Of a stretch of DNA of 64,000 nucleotides, positions 51,301-59,601 are shown one piece after another (positions within the stretch are counted from its first letter, which is position 1; each line of letters starts with the position of its first letter). The stretch is from Puia sp. (GTDB lineage Bacteria > Bacteroidota > Bacteroidia > Chitinophagales > Chitinophagaceae), in the NCBI GenBank assembly GCA_031292515.1, contig JARLGZ010000054.1, positions 210,356 through 274,355 on the forward strand. The letters are read 5' to 3'. A program made the translations under genes and the position numbers. The notes beneath the pieces are model-generated. The model did no database searches and was not told where the DNA came from. It saw only the letters and a program-made list of their open reading frames with translations.

Positions 51301-53016
51301 TCATCCGCCCGTTTTCGACGTCTCTGTTTTTGTATCGATCCCGCCCGACGATTTGGCATCTATGTCCTTCCCGGTTTTTTCAACGTCCTTTGTCGAAGCC
51401 CTTGATTGAGCCTTGCTCTGGTTCTTTTTCAGGATTTCGATATATTTCCTGGCTTCCGTATTGCCGGGATCCAGTGCGAGGAGTTTGTCAAAGTATTCGA
51501 TAGCTGCCGAATAATCCTTTTCCGTATTCGCCTTATAAGCCGCCACATATCCATAGGCCTCTATCAGGTGTTTTCGGGTCGAATGGTTGGCGGAATCCTT
51601 TTCCGTCAGCCCGATCAGTTTCAGGTAGTGTGGAATGGCCAGCCCGGTCGCCATGGCTGTATCGATGGCCGCATCGCTGCGCGCACGCCAGTAGTAGCCA
51701 TAGAACTGGTCCGGATGCTTCGCTTCGTAGAGTCCGAAGACGCTATCGGCCATCTGAAAATCCTTTGCCATGTAGTTCGCTACGCCCCAGTTGAAAAGAT
51801 CGAGGTTGGTGGCGTTCGGATTGCCATGATAATACTCGCCCAGCCAGCGGGCTTGATTTCGATAGTCTTTCAGCTTTTTATAGATGTCTGCCAGCTTTTT
51901 GTCGTATTCGAGCCTTTTTACGCTATCCTTCTCCAACTCACCAGCCTTTGCATAGTACGCAACGGCGGAATCCAGGTTGTTCACCATCTTATCATAGATT
52001 TCCCCCATCATCTCGAAATCTTTTACGACAAAACCGGTGTCTGCCTGTTCCTTGAAGTACCGGCGCATAAAATCAAATGCCTTTGCGGAATCGTTCAGTT
52101 CCTTGTAGCTGTAGGCAATTAATTTATACAGCCTGGGCTCGGAAGAAGCTCCTTGTCTCTCCATTAGCTCCCTGGCTTTATCGATGGCGTCCTTATACTT
52201 TTTGGAAGCATAGAGCAGGTCGGTCACGAGGTAGTCATTGTGAATGCTTTTATCGCTGGCGGCAATAAAATGATTCAGACAGTCCATGGCCTTATTGACA
52301 TCCCTGAAATAATAGTGATAGTATAGTTCGTACCAGGCCGGCGCATACAGCGGATCCGTGCTAACCGCATCGTTAAAATATTTCAGGTACATTTCCGTAT
52401 TTCCCTGGGCGAGAAATATCTTGCCCAGCCTGTAAGAGGCTTCGGCATACCCGGCATCCTGGGCCAGCGCCTCCTGGTAGGCTTTATAGGATTCCGTTCC
52501 GTTTTGCAATCTCCGATAGGAGTTGCCGAGTGCGACATACAACGCTGCGTTTCGCTTATCCCGTTTGATGGCTTTCGTAAGCAGTTCTACAGCATATGCA
52601 GCATCCCCTCCGGCGGCATCGATATGGGCCTTTGCGATGGCCAGCATGACCTGCGGGTCTCTCTCCTTTGTTTCCTCCAGCGCCTTTGCGAAATAGATAC
52701 CGGCGCTGTCCTTTTTGTTTTCCTGCAGCAATATCGAGCCATAGGCGCAGAGGAGATAGGGAGGCTGCAGATTTGAAGCAGGTATCGATAACAGACTGTC
52801 TTTTATGGCCTTGATCTTCCCCTGGTGCAGGTACGCTTGCGTCATTAACCACCAGGCTTCCGCGTTGTTGGGGTTCGCTTTGACGAGATTTTGCAAGATT
52901 CCGGCTGCCGTGTCATAGCGTTCATAATAGGCCAGCTTTTGGACTTCCGCCATTGACTGGGAACGACCTTGTAAAACGATCGTCAGGCCTGAAAGAATAA
53001 TTAGTAGCTTTTTCAT
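51301..53016 (-). CDS. Exported tetratricopeptide-repeat protein
   Basis: 571 residues from the ATG at 53016 (MKKLLIILSGLTIVLQGRSQ, a signal peptide); the frame reaches a TTG at 53022. The body is built of about twelve TPR units, for example YDTAAGILQNLVKANPNNAEAWWLMTQAYLHQGK, RNAALYVALGNSYRRLQNGTESYKAYQEALAQD and DYSAAIEYFDKLLALDPGNTEARKYIEIL. The C-terminal ~45 residues are polar and low-complexity. Probably a periplasmic or outer-membrane scaffold. It follows the universal stress gene after a 41-bp gap filled by a tandem duplication, so the two are likely co-transcribed. Confidence 0.9.
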   Translation of the reverse strand: MKKLLIILSGLTIVLQGRSQSMAEVQKLAYYERYDTAAGILQNLVKANPNNAEAWWLMTQAYLHQGKIKAIKDSLLSIPASNLQPPYLLCAYGSILLQENKKDSAGIYFAKALEETKERDPQVMLAIAKAHIDAAGGDAAYAVELLTKAIKRDKRNAALYVALGNSYRRLQNGTESYKAYQEALAQDAGYAEASYRLGKIFLAQGNTEMYLKYFNDAVSTDPLYAPAWYELYYHYYFRDVNKAMDCLNHFIAASDKSIHNDYLVTDLLYASKKYKDAIDKARELMERQGASSEPRLYKLIAYSYKELNDSAKAFDFMRRYFKEQADTGFVVKDFEMMGEIYDKMVNNLDSAVAYYAKAGELEKDSVKRLEYDKKLADIYKKLKDYRNQARWLGEYYHGNPNATNLDLFNWGVANYMAKDFQMADSVFGLYEAKHPDQFYGYYWRARSDAAIDTAMATGLAIPHYLKLIGLTEKDSANHSTRKHLIEAYGYVAAYKANTEKDYSAAIEYFDKLLALDPGNTEARKYIEILKKNQSKAQSRASTKDVEKTGKDIDAKSSGGIDTKTETSKTGG

Positions 53017-53023
53017 AAACAAA

Positions 53024-53064
53024 TTGCAGGTTTGGTTTTACGATTTGCAGGTTGGTTTTACGAT
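53024..53064. repeat. Two 20-21-bp tandem copies over the universal-stress-gene stop codon
   Basis: TTGCAGGTTTGGTTTTACGAT (53024-53044) and a one-base-shorter copy (53045-53064). The minus-strand stop of the universal stress gene (53060-53058) is in the second copy. Confidence 0.8.
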
Positions 53065-53873
53065 TGAACATCCAGCACCTGGATGTTTGAATTGCATCCG
53101 ATCAGGTCACTGATATGCCTGGATCCGGTTAACGTGAAAATGCCGCTTTCCGTTTCCGGATTGACCAGGATCATGTCAGCCATGACGGATTCGGCATAAT
53201 GCAAGGCCGTCCTCGCGAATTTCCGGGTGGAGATGGTAAGATATTCCACCGGGTTATGCAGATGTTCCCTTAGTTGATTGTAAGCGGCCAAAAACGAATC
53301 GGAGAGCCCGGGTTCATGCCCCTTGCCTGTATCTTGTATCGCCAATAAGTGAATCCGTGCCCTGCATCGTCTGGCAATCAGGACCGCCAGTTCGAGTTTT
53401 CTCTCCGGCACGAAATGACTTACGGGTACGACGATAATCTTCGTCTTCTTGTGTATCGACCCCGGCTTGACGGTCAGCACGGGACAATTGCTGTTTTTGG
53501 CGATCTGGTCAGGAGAGACCTTGTCCGAAAACGGCCACCATCGTTTGTCGCCCTGCTTCCCTATGACAATTAAATCGGGTGACAGCAGTTTTGCAGAGTC
53601 AACGATCTCCCTCGTCACGGAAGACCCCGGCAGGATGCCGGTCGTGACCTTTATCCCGTCGACGCTTTCCTGGATCGTCGTCTTCCACTGGGACAATTTT
53701 TTCTCGGCCTCCCACATGTTGAATTTTGCCGTGGCGCCCGAGGTGTTTTTCACAACATGCTGCAAATGGATCTCGGGGTCTTTCGGGTCCAGGAGTCCCA
53801 TCGCCTTTCTTACCGCGATTTCAGTGCCCAGGGAGAAATCGACAGGGATTAAGATTTTTTTGAATGATGTCAT
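53058..53873 (-). CDS. Universal stress protein (UspA family), two domains
   Basis: A 271-residue tandem Usp protein. Domain one starts FKKILIPVDFSLGTEIAVRKAM and contains ATP-loop-like SPDLIVIGKQGDK; domain two begins KTKIIVVPVSHFVPERKLELAVLIARR and ends ADMILVNPETESG. The glycine pattern of the second loop is weak, so nucleotide binding is uncertain. Usp proteins are induced by growth arrest and stress. The upstream region holds four 11-bp repeats and a -7-like box shared with two neighbouring promoters. Confidence 0.93.
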   Translation of the reverse strand: MTSFKKILIPVDFSLGTEIAVRKAMGLLDPKDPEIHLQHVVKNTSGATAKFNMWEAEKKLSQWKTTIQESVDGIKVTTGILPGSSVTREIVDSAKLLSPDLIVIGKQGDKRWWPFSDKVSPDQIAKNSNCPVLTVKPGSIHKKTKIIVVPVSHFVPERKLELAVLIARRCRARIHLLAIQDTGKGHEPGLSDSFLAAYNQLREHLHNPVEYLTISTRKFARTALHYAESVMADMILVNPETESGIFTLTGSRHISDLIGCNSNIQVLDVQS

Positions 53874-53888
53874 TGAACCTGTTTATTG

Positions 53889-53950
53889 TCAATTTACCCT
53901 GGCGGCCTTAACGAAAGATTAACCCCGGATTAGAATTCGATTAGAGACTG
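53889..53950 (-). promoter_or_regulatory. Four 11-bp direct repeats plus -7-like element upstream of the universal stress gene
   Basis: Read on the coding (minus) strand, units start at 53950, 53939, 53928 and 53917: CAGTCTCTAAT, CGAATTCTAAT, CCGGGGTTAAT, CTTTCGTTAAG. A 10-bp GC-rich spacer (53906-53897) leads to TAAATTGA (53896-53889), an imperfect TAnnTTTG. The ATG is 15 bp further. The same layout occurs before the 54124-55323 gene and the OmpA gene. Confidence 0.7.
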
Positions 53951-53996
53951 GAATTTGAGTAGTCGATTTTCTGCGGGGTTGCGGGTCCGGTTCTTA

Positions 53997-54038
53997 TCTT
54001 ATCATTCGTGTCTTATCATTCGTGTTTTATCATACGTA
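53997..54038. repeat. Three 14-bp tandem copies
   Basis: TCTTATCATTCGTG twice (53997-54010, 54011-54024) and a diverged third copy (54025-54038), in the gap between the universal stress gene and the coiled-coil gene. Confidence 0.8.
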
Positions 54039-54042
54039 ATGA

Positions 54043-54070
54043 AACCGGGGCCCTCGCCGGGCGCCCGGTT
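54043..54070 (-). terminator. Hairpin downstream of the coiled-coil gene
   Basis: AACCGGGGCCC pairs with GGGC-(G)-CCCGGTT around a five-base loop, an 11-bp stem with one bulge. No U-run follows on either strand. Possible terminator for the minus-strand gene ending at 54124. Confidence 0.45.
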
Positions 54071-54088
54071 CTTACCACCCCATCATCC

Positions 54089-54128
54089 TCGTATGAAGCG
54101 AGTTTGAGTCGTATGAAGCGGGTTTAGT
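54089..54128. repeat. Two 20-bp tandem copies over the coiled-coil gene's stop codon
   Basis: Units 54089-54108 and 54109-54128 share TCGTATGAAGCG-GTTT. The stop codon of the minus-strand gene (54126-54124) is in the second copy. Confidence 0.75.
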
Positions 54129-55323
54129 TGACCAAATACATCCGGGTGGCGGAATTGATGTACTCCGTTGGCTCAAAAGCGCCGTCAAAAGTGTCTCTCA
54201 TGGCATTCAGCTTTACCTCCAACTCCTGTACCTTTAGCCCGATCTCCGGATCGCCGCGATATTTGTGGATCAATTCATCATATTTGTCCATGATTCCCCT
54301 GATATCGAAAGTCAATTCTCCGAAACGGAGCTTCAACGATTGTACGTCCATCAGTTCGTAGTAGATAGGTTGTTTCCAGCTTTTGAGATCTGCCGCCTTC
54401 CGGTCCGTGATCAGGGCCGAGGCCTTTTTTCTCAATTCGGTCAGGAACTGGTAACGCATCTCCGCATCGTTCTCCTTTGAGAATCGATGGAGATATTCCG
54501 GCGGAGCGACTTTTAAAAGGCTCAGGTTTTGGTTGAGGATCGTATCATAATGAATCTGCAATTTCTCCAGTTCCTTCGTCACGATTTCCCACTGCTGCTC
54601 GATCAGGTCCTTGTCATAATCAAATTGACTGAGTTTCGCAGTCAGCAGGAACATCTTCTGGCTCTCCTCCTTCTCGGCTTTTTTCTTGCTGCCCACAGAG
54701 GAGATATAGGATTCGATACCCAGGAAGAGAGCCTGTGAGACGGGACCCGCGATGGGAACTCCGCTGGTGATGTTGCCCGTCAATTGCACCATATCGTGCA
54801 GGACGCTCAAGGCAGGTTCCTTGTCCTTCTGTTTTTCGATATAGGCGTAGAATTTTTTATACCAATCCTGGTAACCGGGATATTTCATGGGGTCCGCCGT
54901 CTCTGTCAGGGTCGAAAAAAAATTCTTCGCACTGTTGAACAGCAGCAAGGGTTTGATCTCTTTGTCCATCGACACCAGGTTGATGATGGCGGACTGGTAG
55001 TTGGCCTGGTAGACATACAACTCATTCTCTTCGATGGCAGCCTGTTTCTTTTCCAACGCCTGTACCCGTTGCAATAGCTTGTCGGCTTTTTCACGGGCAT
55101 CCCTGGATTCGGCGATTTCGATATCCAGGGAATCCACTTTGTGATCCAGTTTGCTAAGCGTAAGATCGATTGTTTTTGTCTTCTTGTCTAAATTATCCTG
55201 GATATCGCTTAGCACTTTATTCCGGAGGTTTTTATCGGTACTCAGGGAGGCGGAATCTGCAGTCTGACTCTGACAGGGATGGAAAAAGGCGGCGCCAAGC
55301 AACATTAAAATGTATTTTTTCAA
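54124..55323 (-). CDS. Exported coiled-coil protein of unknown function
   Basis: A 399-residue protein that I cannot assign to a family. The likely start is TTG at 55323, because it gives a proper basic n-region (MKKYILMLLGAAFFHPCQSQ); the first in-frame ATG (55305) would lose it. The mature part begins with a predicted coiled coil (about 25-110: LSKLDHKVDSLDIEIAESRDAREKADKLLQRVQALEKKQ), then a helical middle and a charged stretch (SVGSKKKAEKEES). A glycine/proline-containing segment near 190 (NITSGVPIAGPVSQALFLG) is only moderately hydrophobic. Probably periplasmic. The promoter carries the 11-bp repeat array, and a tandem duplication spans its stop. Confidence 0.8.
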   Translation of the reverse strand: MKKYILMLLGAAFFHPCQSQTADSASLSTDKNLRNKVLSDIQDNLDKKTKTIDLTLSKLDHKVDSLDIEIAESRDAREKADKLLQRVQALEKKQAAIEENELYVYQANYQSAIINLVSMDKEIKPLLLFNSAKNFFSTLTETADPMKYPGYQDWYKKFYAYIEKQKDKEPALSVLHDMVQLTGNITSGVPIAGPVSQALFLGIESYISSVGSKKKAEKEESQKMFLLTAKLSQFDYDKDLIEQQWEIVTKELEKLQIHYDTILNQNLSLLKVAPPEYLHRFSKENDAEMRYQFLTELRKKASALITDRKAADLKSWKQPIYYELMDVQSLKLRFGELTFDIRGIMDKYDELIHKYRGDPEIGLKVQELEVKLNAMRDTFDGAFEPTEYINSATRMYLVN

Positions 55324-55386
55324 GAGATTTTCATTTTGGGAGAAATGGGGTTTACGACAGCTAAGGCATTTCCCGGTCAGCAGCTG

Positions 55387-55448
55387 TAAATATGCGGCCC
55401 CGATCCTAAAACCGGCTTAGAATAGCATTAGAATGGCATTAGAAATCG
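55387..55448 (-). promoter_or_regulatory. Four 11-bp direct repeats plus -7-like element upstream of the coiled-coil gene
   Basis: On the coding strand units start at 55448, 55437, 55426 and 55415: CGATTTCTAAT, GCCATTCTAAT, GCTATTCTAAG, CCGGTTTTAGG. A 10-bp spacer (55404-55395, GC-rich) precedes CATATTTA (55394-55387), a partial TAnnTTTG. About 63 bp separate this from the proposed start codon. Confidence 0.7.
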
Positions 55449-55477
55449 CGCTGGAAATCGACCGTCCCGCGCAACCG

Positions 55478-56854
55478 TCAGACTGTAACAGGTTCATTAT
55501 TTTCCCGTTCTGCATGACTCAGCTCATGTATATATTCCTCCCTCAAATGATCATAGAACGAATGCTTGTCCACCAGCAAGGCGGCCAGGCTGGCCGCCAT
55601 TCCCGCCAGCATCAGGTGAAAGATCACATTGTGCCGGTCTGTCATCTCCAGTACCAGAATAGCCGAGGTGAACGGAGTTCTGGTAACGCCGGTCAGAAAC
55701 CCTACCATTCCCGATAATATCAAGAGGTTCGTGTCTGTGGCGGACAGATGAAACCAGCCGGCCAGTAGAGAACCGATGCTCGCGCCCGCGGCGAGTGCCG
55801 GCGCAAATACACCGCCTGCGGCGCCGGTGGTGAAAGACAATACAGGTCCCGCTACTCTGAACAAAGTGATATACCACGCAGCGTATTTTTCATTGGTAAA
55901 CAATGTTCTTGTAATCAGCGCCTTCCCTGATCCGAACATGCCCTCCGTCACAAATACGGCCAGGCAGGCGACGATTAATCCGCAAATGATAAGGTAGGCC
56001 AGGTGCTGGCGATTTTTCGTAAAAGACTTTTTCCAGCGGATCAGGAACAGCATCCACTTTGAAATACCGCTTCCGACAAGCCCGCTTAACAAAGCGACTA
56101 TCAGAACAGGAAAAAAAATAAACCCCGAAAGCTTGCTGACGTCCGGGTAGCCTAAATATAAGTAAGGACCCAGGAATGCCTGCGCCGTTAAGCCGGCGAT
56201 GATAATAGCGGTAAAAAGGGCGGTTTTGAACTGGTTGATATGCGTCTTGGTCAACTCTTCCACGGCAAATACGATTCCTCCCAGCGGCGTGTTAAAAGCC
56301 GCGGCAAGTCCTGCAGCCGCGCCCGTCATGATCATATTTTTTTTTGAGATCTTCGGCCACCAGGCGGGAAGCCATTGATTTATTTTCCAGAACACAGACC
56401 CGGCAATCTGGATCGTCGGCCCTTCGCGCCCGATAATTCCCCCGCCAAAAACCATTACAAGACTCGAACAGATCTTTACAACGATGACACGGATACTTAA
56501 TAAGCGATTCACCTTGTCGACGGTGCGCGGCGTGCTTAATTCAATGGCCGCCATAACCTGCGGGATGCCGCTTCCCCTGGCATAAGGCGAAAATTTATTT
56601 ACCAGCCACCATGAAATGACAAAACAACAGGGAGTGATTATAAAGAAAAGATAAATGGCGTGATGAAAGACATATGAAGTCCCATGTTCCGCCCATGCAA
56701 ATAACTTCGTATAAGCTACTGCCACCAGGCCGGTAATCACGGATCCGGCCCAAAACGGCGCCGCTTTCAAAAAATTATACTTTAATGTATCACTCCCGAC
56801 GCGTTCAAACAGCATCTTCCCGAACGACATGGTTTTTTTTATCATCTTCTTCAT
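55478..56854 (-). CDS. ClC-family chloride channel/transporter
   Basis: About 458 residues from the ATG at 56854 (others at 56845 and 56830). The frame extends to 56905, but that start lies upstream of the -7 box at 56864-56871. The three ClC anion-pathway motifs are present: GSGIPQVMAAIEL, GREGPTIQIAG (gating Glu) and GGVFAPALAAGAS. About ten to twelve hydrophobic segments and no CBS domains. It would move Cl- across the cytoplasmic membrane, as exchanger or channel. Its neighbours (stress protein, OmpA lipoprotein) suggest a link to envelope or pH/osmotic stress, but this is inference. Confidence 0.94.
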   Translation of the reverse strand: MKKMIKKTMSFGKMLFERVGSDTLKYNFLKAAPFWAGSVITGLVAVAYTKLFAWAEHGTSYVFHHAIYLFFIITPCCFVISWWLVNKFSPYARGSGIPQVMAAIELSTPRTVDKVNRLLSIRVIVVKICSSLVMVFGGGIIGREGPTIQIAGSVFWKINQWLPAWWPKISKKNMIMTGAAAGLAAAFNTPLGGIVFAVEELTKTHINQFKTALFTAIIIAGLTAQAFLGPYLYLGYPDVSKLSGFIFFPVLIVALLSGLVGSGISKWMLFLIRWKKSFTKNRQHLAYLIICGLIVACLAVFVTEGMFGSGKALITRTLFTNEKYAAWYITLFRVAGPVLSFTTGAAGGVFAPALAAGASIGSLLAGWFHLSATDTNLLILSGMVGFLTGVTRTPFTSAILVLEMTDRHNVIFHLMLAGMAASLAALLVDKHSFYDHLREEYIHELSHAERENNEPVTV

Positions 56855-56863
56855 GATGGTGGA

Positions 56864-56871
56864 CAAAAGTA
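56864..56871 (-). promoter_or_regulatory. Candidate -7 promoter element (TACTTTTG) of the ClC gene
   Basis: An exact TAnnTTTG match on the minus strand, ten bases before the ATG at 56854. It implies a very short leader or use of the ATG at 56845 or 56830. The nearest 11-bp repeats begin about 43 bp upstream, in the opposite orientation to this gene. Confidence 0.5.
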
Positions 56872-56913
56872 TAGATAGAGATCCGGAAATCCGTCCGTAT
56901 TTCATTCGCCATG

Positions 56914-57009
56914 AAAATTCTAATCGGATTCTAATGCCTTTCTGCGAGAGTCTCTAATTGCATTCTAACCCCGTTCTAATATCTTTCTTAAGGGCGGCGG
57001 ATATATTTG
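56914..57009 (+). promoter_or_regulatory. Double array of 11-bp repeats and -7 element upstream of the OmpA gene
   Basis: Array A (56914-56946): AAAATTCTAAT, CGGATTCTAAT, GCCTTTCTGCG. One extra base, then array B (56948-56991): GAGTCTCTAAT, TGCATTCTAAC, CCCGTTCTAAT, ATCTTTCTTAA. A 10-bp spacer (56992-57001) leads to TATATTTG (57002-57009), an exact TAnnTTTG. The OmpA ATG is at 57065. The arrays also lie upstream of ClC, transcribed the other way. Confidence 0.75.
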
Positions 57010-57064
57010 CCGGGCCACGCGTTTCATCGGTTTATTTACCATGCAAATATTTACACCATAATTT

Positions 57065-57958
57065 ATGAACAAAATAAGCGGTATCCTGGGTGTGATCGCC
57101 ACAGGCCTATTTGTTTTTTCCGGCTGCGTTCCGGCGAAAAAATTCAACGCGACACAGCAAGCGCTGTCGTCGGCGAGATATGACAGCGCATTGCTGGCAA
57201 GAAAGGTAAAAGACCTGCAGGCTACCATAGCCCAGTTAAATGCACTGACCAGCAGTCAGAAACAGAGAATTGATTCGCTTGAACAGGAGACGGATGGTCA
57301 GCAAAAAAAGATCGGCGCATTGTCGCAGCAGATCGTCGTCCTGAAAGACAATAACGACAGGCTATCGGGCGATGCGGCAAACAAACAGTCTCTGCTTAGT
57401 AAAAGCAAGCAGGAATTAATAAACCAGCAGCTGAAACTTGAGCGACTGCAGTCTTTGATGGATAGGCAGAAAAAAGCGATCGAAGAGATCAGGAAGAAGA
57501 TGACGGATGCTCTCATCGGCTTTCAATCAAACGAACTCTCCGTGGCGATAAAAAACGGGAAAGTATATGTCAGCCTTCAGGAAAATTTGCTGTTTCCTTC
57601 CGGCAGCGCCGTGGTCAACCCAAAAGGAAAAGAGGCCTTGGGAAAATTAGCGGAGGTTTTGAATCTGAATCCCGATATTACGGTAGATATCGAAGGGCAT
57701 ACCGATTCTATCCCAATACATGGGAAATACCAGGATAATTGGGACCTCAGCCTCGCAAGATCGGCTTCCATCGTACGGATCCTGACAAATGACTATAGAG
57801 TCGATCCGATGAGAATTATTGCTTCGGGACATAGTCAATATGACCCCGTTCAGACCAATGCTACTCCCGAGGGGAGGGCCCTGAACAGAAGAACGGATAT
57901 TATTTTATCGCCTAAGCTGGATGAACTATACAAATTGCTGCAAACACCCGATATGTGA
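57065..57958 (+). CDS. OmpA-family peptidoglycan-associated lipoprotein with coiled coil
   Basis: A 297-residue protein. Lipobox VFSGC (Cys21). Residues about 28-150 are a long heptad-rich coiled coil (LQATIAQLNALTSSQKQRIDSLEQETDGQQKKIGALSQQ). The OmpA C-terminal domain (about 165-290) has LLFPSGSAVVNPKGKEAL, IDIEGHTDSIPI-type VDIEGHTDSIP, NWDLSLARSASIVRIL and NRRTDIIL, the peptidoglycan-binding signature. It tethers the outer membrane to the cell wall. The promoter has an exact -7 box preceded by four 11-bp repeats. Divergent from ClC. Confidence 0.94.
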   Translation: MNKISGILGVIATGLFVFSGCVPAKKFNATQQALSSARYDSALLARKVKDLQATIAQLNALTSSQKQRIDSLEQETDGQQKKIGALSQQIVVLKDNNDRLSGDAANKQSLLSKSKQELINQQLKLERLQSLMDRQKKAIEEIRKKMTDALIGFQSNELSVAIKNGKVYVSLQENLLFPSGSAVVNPKGKEALGKLAEVLNLNPDITVDIEGHTDSIPIHGKYQDNWDLSLARSASIVRILTNDYRVDPMRIIASGHSQYDPVQTNATPEGRALNRRTDIILSPKLDELYKLLQTPDM

Positions 57959-58188
57959 ATTCATTCTATGAATGGCTCCGGAGCCGGCGAACCTGCCGGA
58001 AAACCTATCTGTGAATCTTTCGGCGAACCCGCCGGAAAACCCGCCGGCAAGCCTACGCCCGGGAACCGGTTCCGGGCCCGGAATGGAAAATAAAGTATCG
58101 GTTTGAGATAACGGATGGACATAATGCTTGTAAGCCCGGGCCTTACATTTGATCTTTATTCACCCGAAGATTTTTGTCGTTCTCTTCC

Positions 58189-59601
58189 ATGATCACTGTA
58201 AACCCGCTATCCGTTAACGAATTACCCACGATGGCCGAATACCGGCGCGGCTATCTTTTTTGGGTCTGTGCCGTCGCTTCACTGGGAGGCGTTTTGTTCG
58301 GATACGACCTGGTCGTTGTCTCCGGAACCGTCCCGTTCTTTACAAAATACTACGCGCTGGGAGAGGCAGCCACCGGCTGGGCCGTAGGTTGCATCAATCT
58401 TGGATCCGCCGCAGGCGCCCTGCTGGCAGGACAGCTGAGCGATCGTGCCGGCAGGAAAAAGCTGATCCTGGCCTGCGCCGCTCTTTTTGTCCTGACAGGC
58501 ATCGGGATGGGCTGGTCGGAGCATTTTGGCCTTTTCATCGTCTTCCGCATGCTAAGCGGCATGGCTGTGGGGGTGGCCGCCCTGGTCTGCCCCATGTATA
58601 TAGCCGAGATAGCGCCTGCCGAATACAGGGGCAAACTGGTGTCTTTCTACCAGTTGGCCATCGTATCGGGCCTTTTACTGGCCTATCTGGCGGATTACCT
58701 GCTGCTGGATACCGGTGTCAACAATTGGAGATGGATGTTTTCTTCCCAATGCCTGCCTGCCCTCCTCTTCCTGGCCGGCCTTTTCCTGGTTCCCGAAAGC
58801 CCCCGGTGGCTGCTGGGGAAGGGTCGCCTGCAACAGGCGGACCGGATCCTGACACGAATCGGCGGGAGTGCCTATGCCCGGTCACAATCGCTTGTCATCC
58901 GCGCCAGCTTTGCCGGAAGCCGCAAAGAGGACTGGAAAGCCCTCTTCCACAGGAAATACAGGGTCTTCGTAGTGCTGGGCGTGGCCATCGCCGTCTTTTC
59001 CCAGATAGATGGACAGAACTCCCTGTTCTCCTATGCCCCGGAGATATTCCGGCAGGCAGGCATGGCAGATAGTTCGGCCTTCGGACAATCGGTTATACTT
59101 GGCTGTATAAATTTCCTCTTCACCTTCGTCGCCATCGCCACCATCGACCGTTCCGGACGCCGAAAGCTGCTGCTGATTGGCTCCTGTCTGCTCGCTCTCG
59201 ATGCGGGAGCCCTGGCGCTGTCCTTTGCCTGGCACTTGCCGGCGGTTTGGATACTGGGCTTCGTACTGGGCTTTATCGCGATCTATGCGGCTACGCTGGG
59301 GCCCGTCACCTGGGTGGCGCTGTCCGAACTGTTCCCCAACAGCGTACGGGGAAGCCTTTTGTCCCTGGCAACCCTCTGTCTCTGGATTGCTAATTTTATC
59401 ACGACGGCCTCTTTCCCGGTCATGAAATCCTACTGGGGACTCCCATTGACCTTCGGCCTCCATGCCTTTATCTGCGGGGCCTATTTCGTTTTTGTCTATC
59501 GCAGAGTTCCCGAAACACGGGGCCGTACGCTCGAGGAAATAGAAACGATGCTGACGCCCGGCGGAAAGGCGGCGGCGGATCCGGCGGCCGCTAGTCGCTG
59601 A
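58189..59601 (+). CDS. MFS sugar porter
   Basis: 470 residues from the ATG at 58189 (TTG at 58174 and ATG at 58231 are alternatives). Twelve transmembrane helices with sugar-porter signatures: LFGYDLVVVSGTV in TM1, SDRAGRKK between TM2 and TM3, the internal PESPRWLLGKGR before the central loop, DRSGRRK in the second half, and the C-terminal PETRGRTLEEIE. It is a proton- or facilitator-type importer for a monosaccharide. Upstream, 57959-58188 holds degenerate repeats and the palindrome GGAACCGGTTCC (58062-58073). It converges with the AraC gene and overlaps its end by 11 bp. Confidence 0.94.
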   Translation: MITVNPLSVNELPTMAEYRRGYLFWVCAVASLGGVLFGYDLVVVSGTVPFFTKYYALGEAATGWAVGCINLGSAAGALLAGQLSDRAGRKKLILACAALFVLTGIGMGWSEHFGLFIVFRMLSGMAVGVAALVCPMYIAEIAPAEYRGKLVSFYQLAIVSGLLLAYLADYLLLDTGVNNWRWMFSSQCLPALLFLAGLFLVPESPRWLLGKGRLQQADRILTRIGGSAYARSQSLVIRASFAGSRKEDWKALFHRKYRVFVVLGVAIAVFSQIDGQNSLFSYAPEIFRQAGMADSSAFGQSVILGCINFLFTFVAIATIDRSGRRKLLLIGSCLLALDAGALALSFAWHLPAVWILGFVLGFIAIYAATLGPVTWVALSELFPNSVRGSLLSLATLCLWIANFITTASFPVMKSYWGLPLTFGLHAFICGAYFVFVYRRVPETRGRTLEEIETMLTPGGKAAADPAAASR

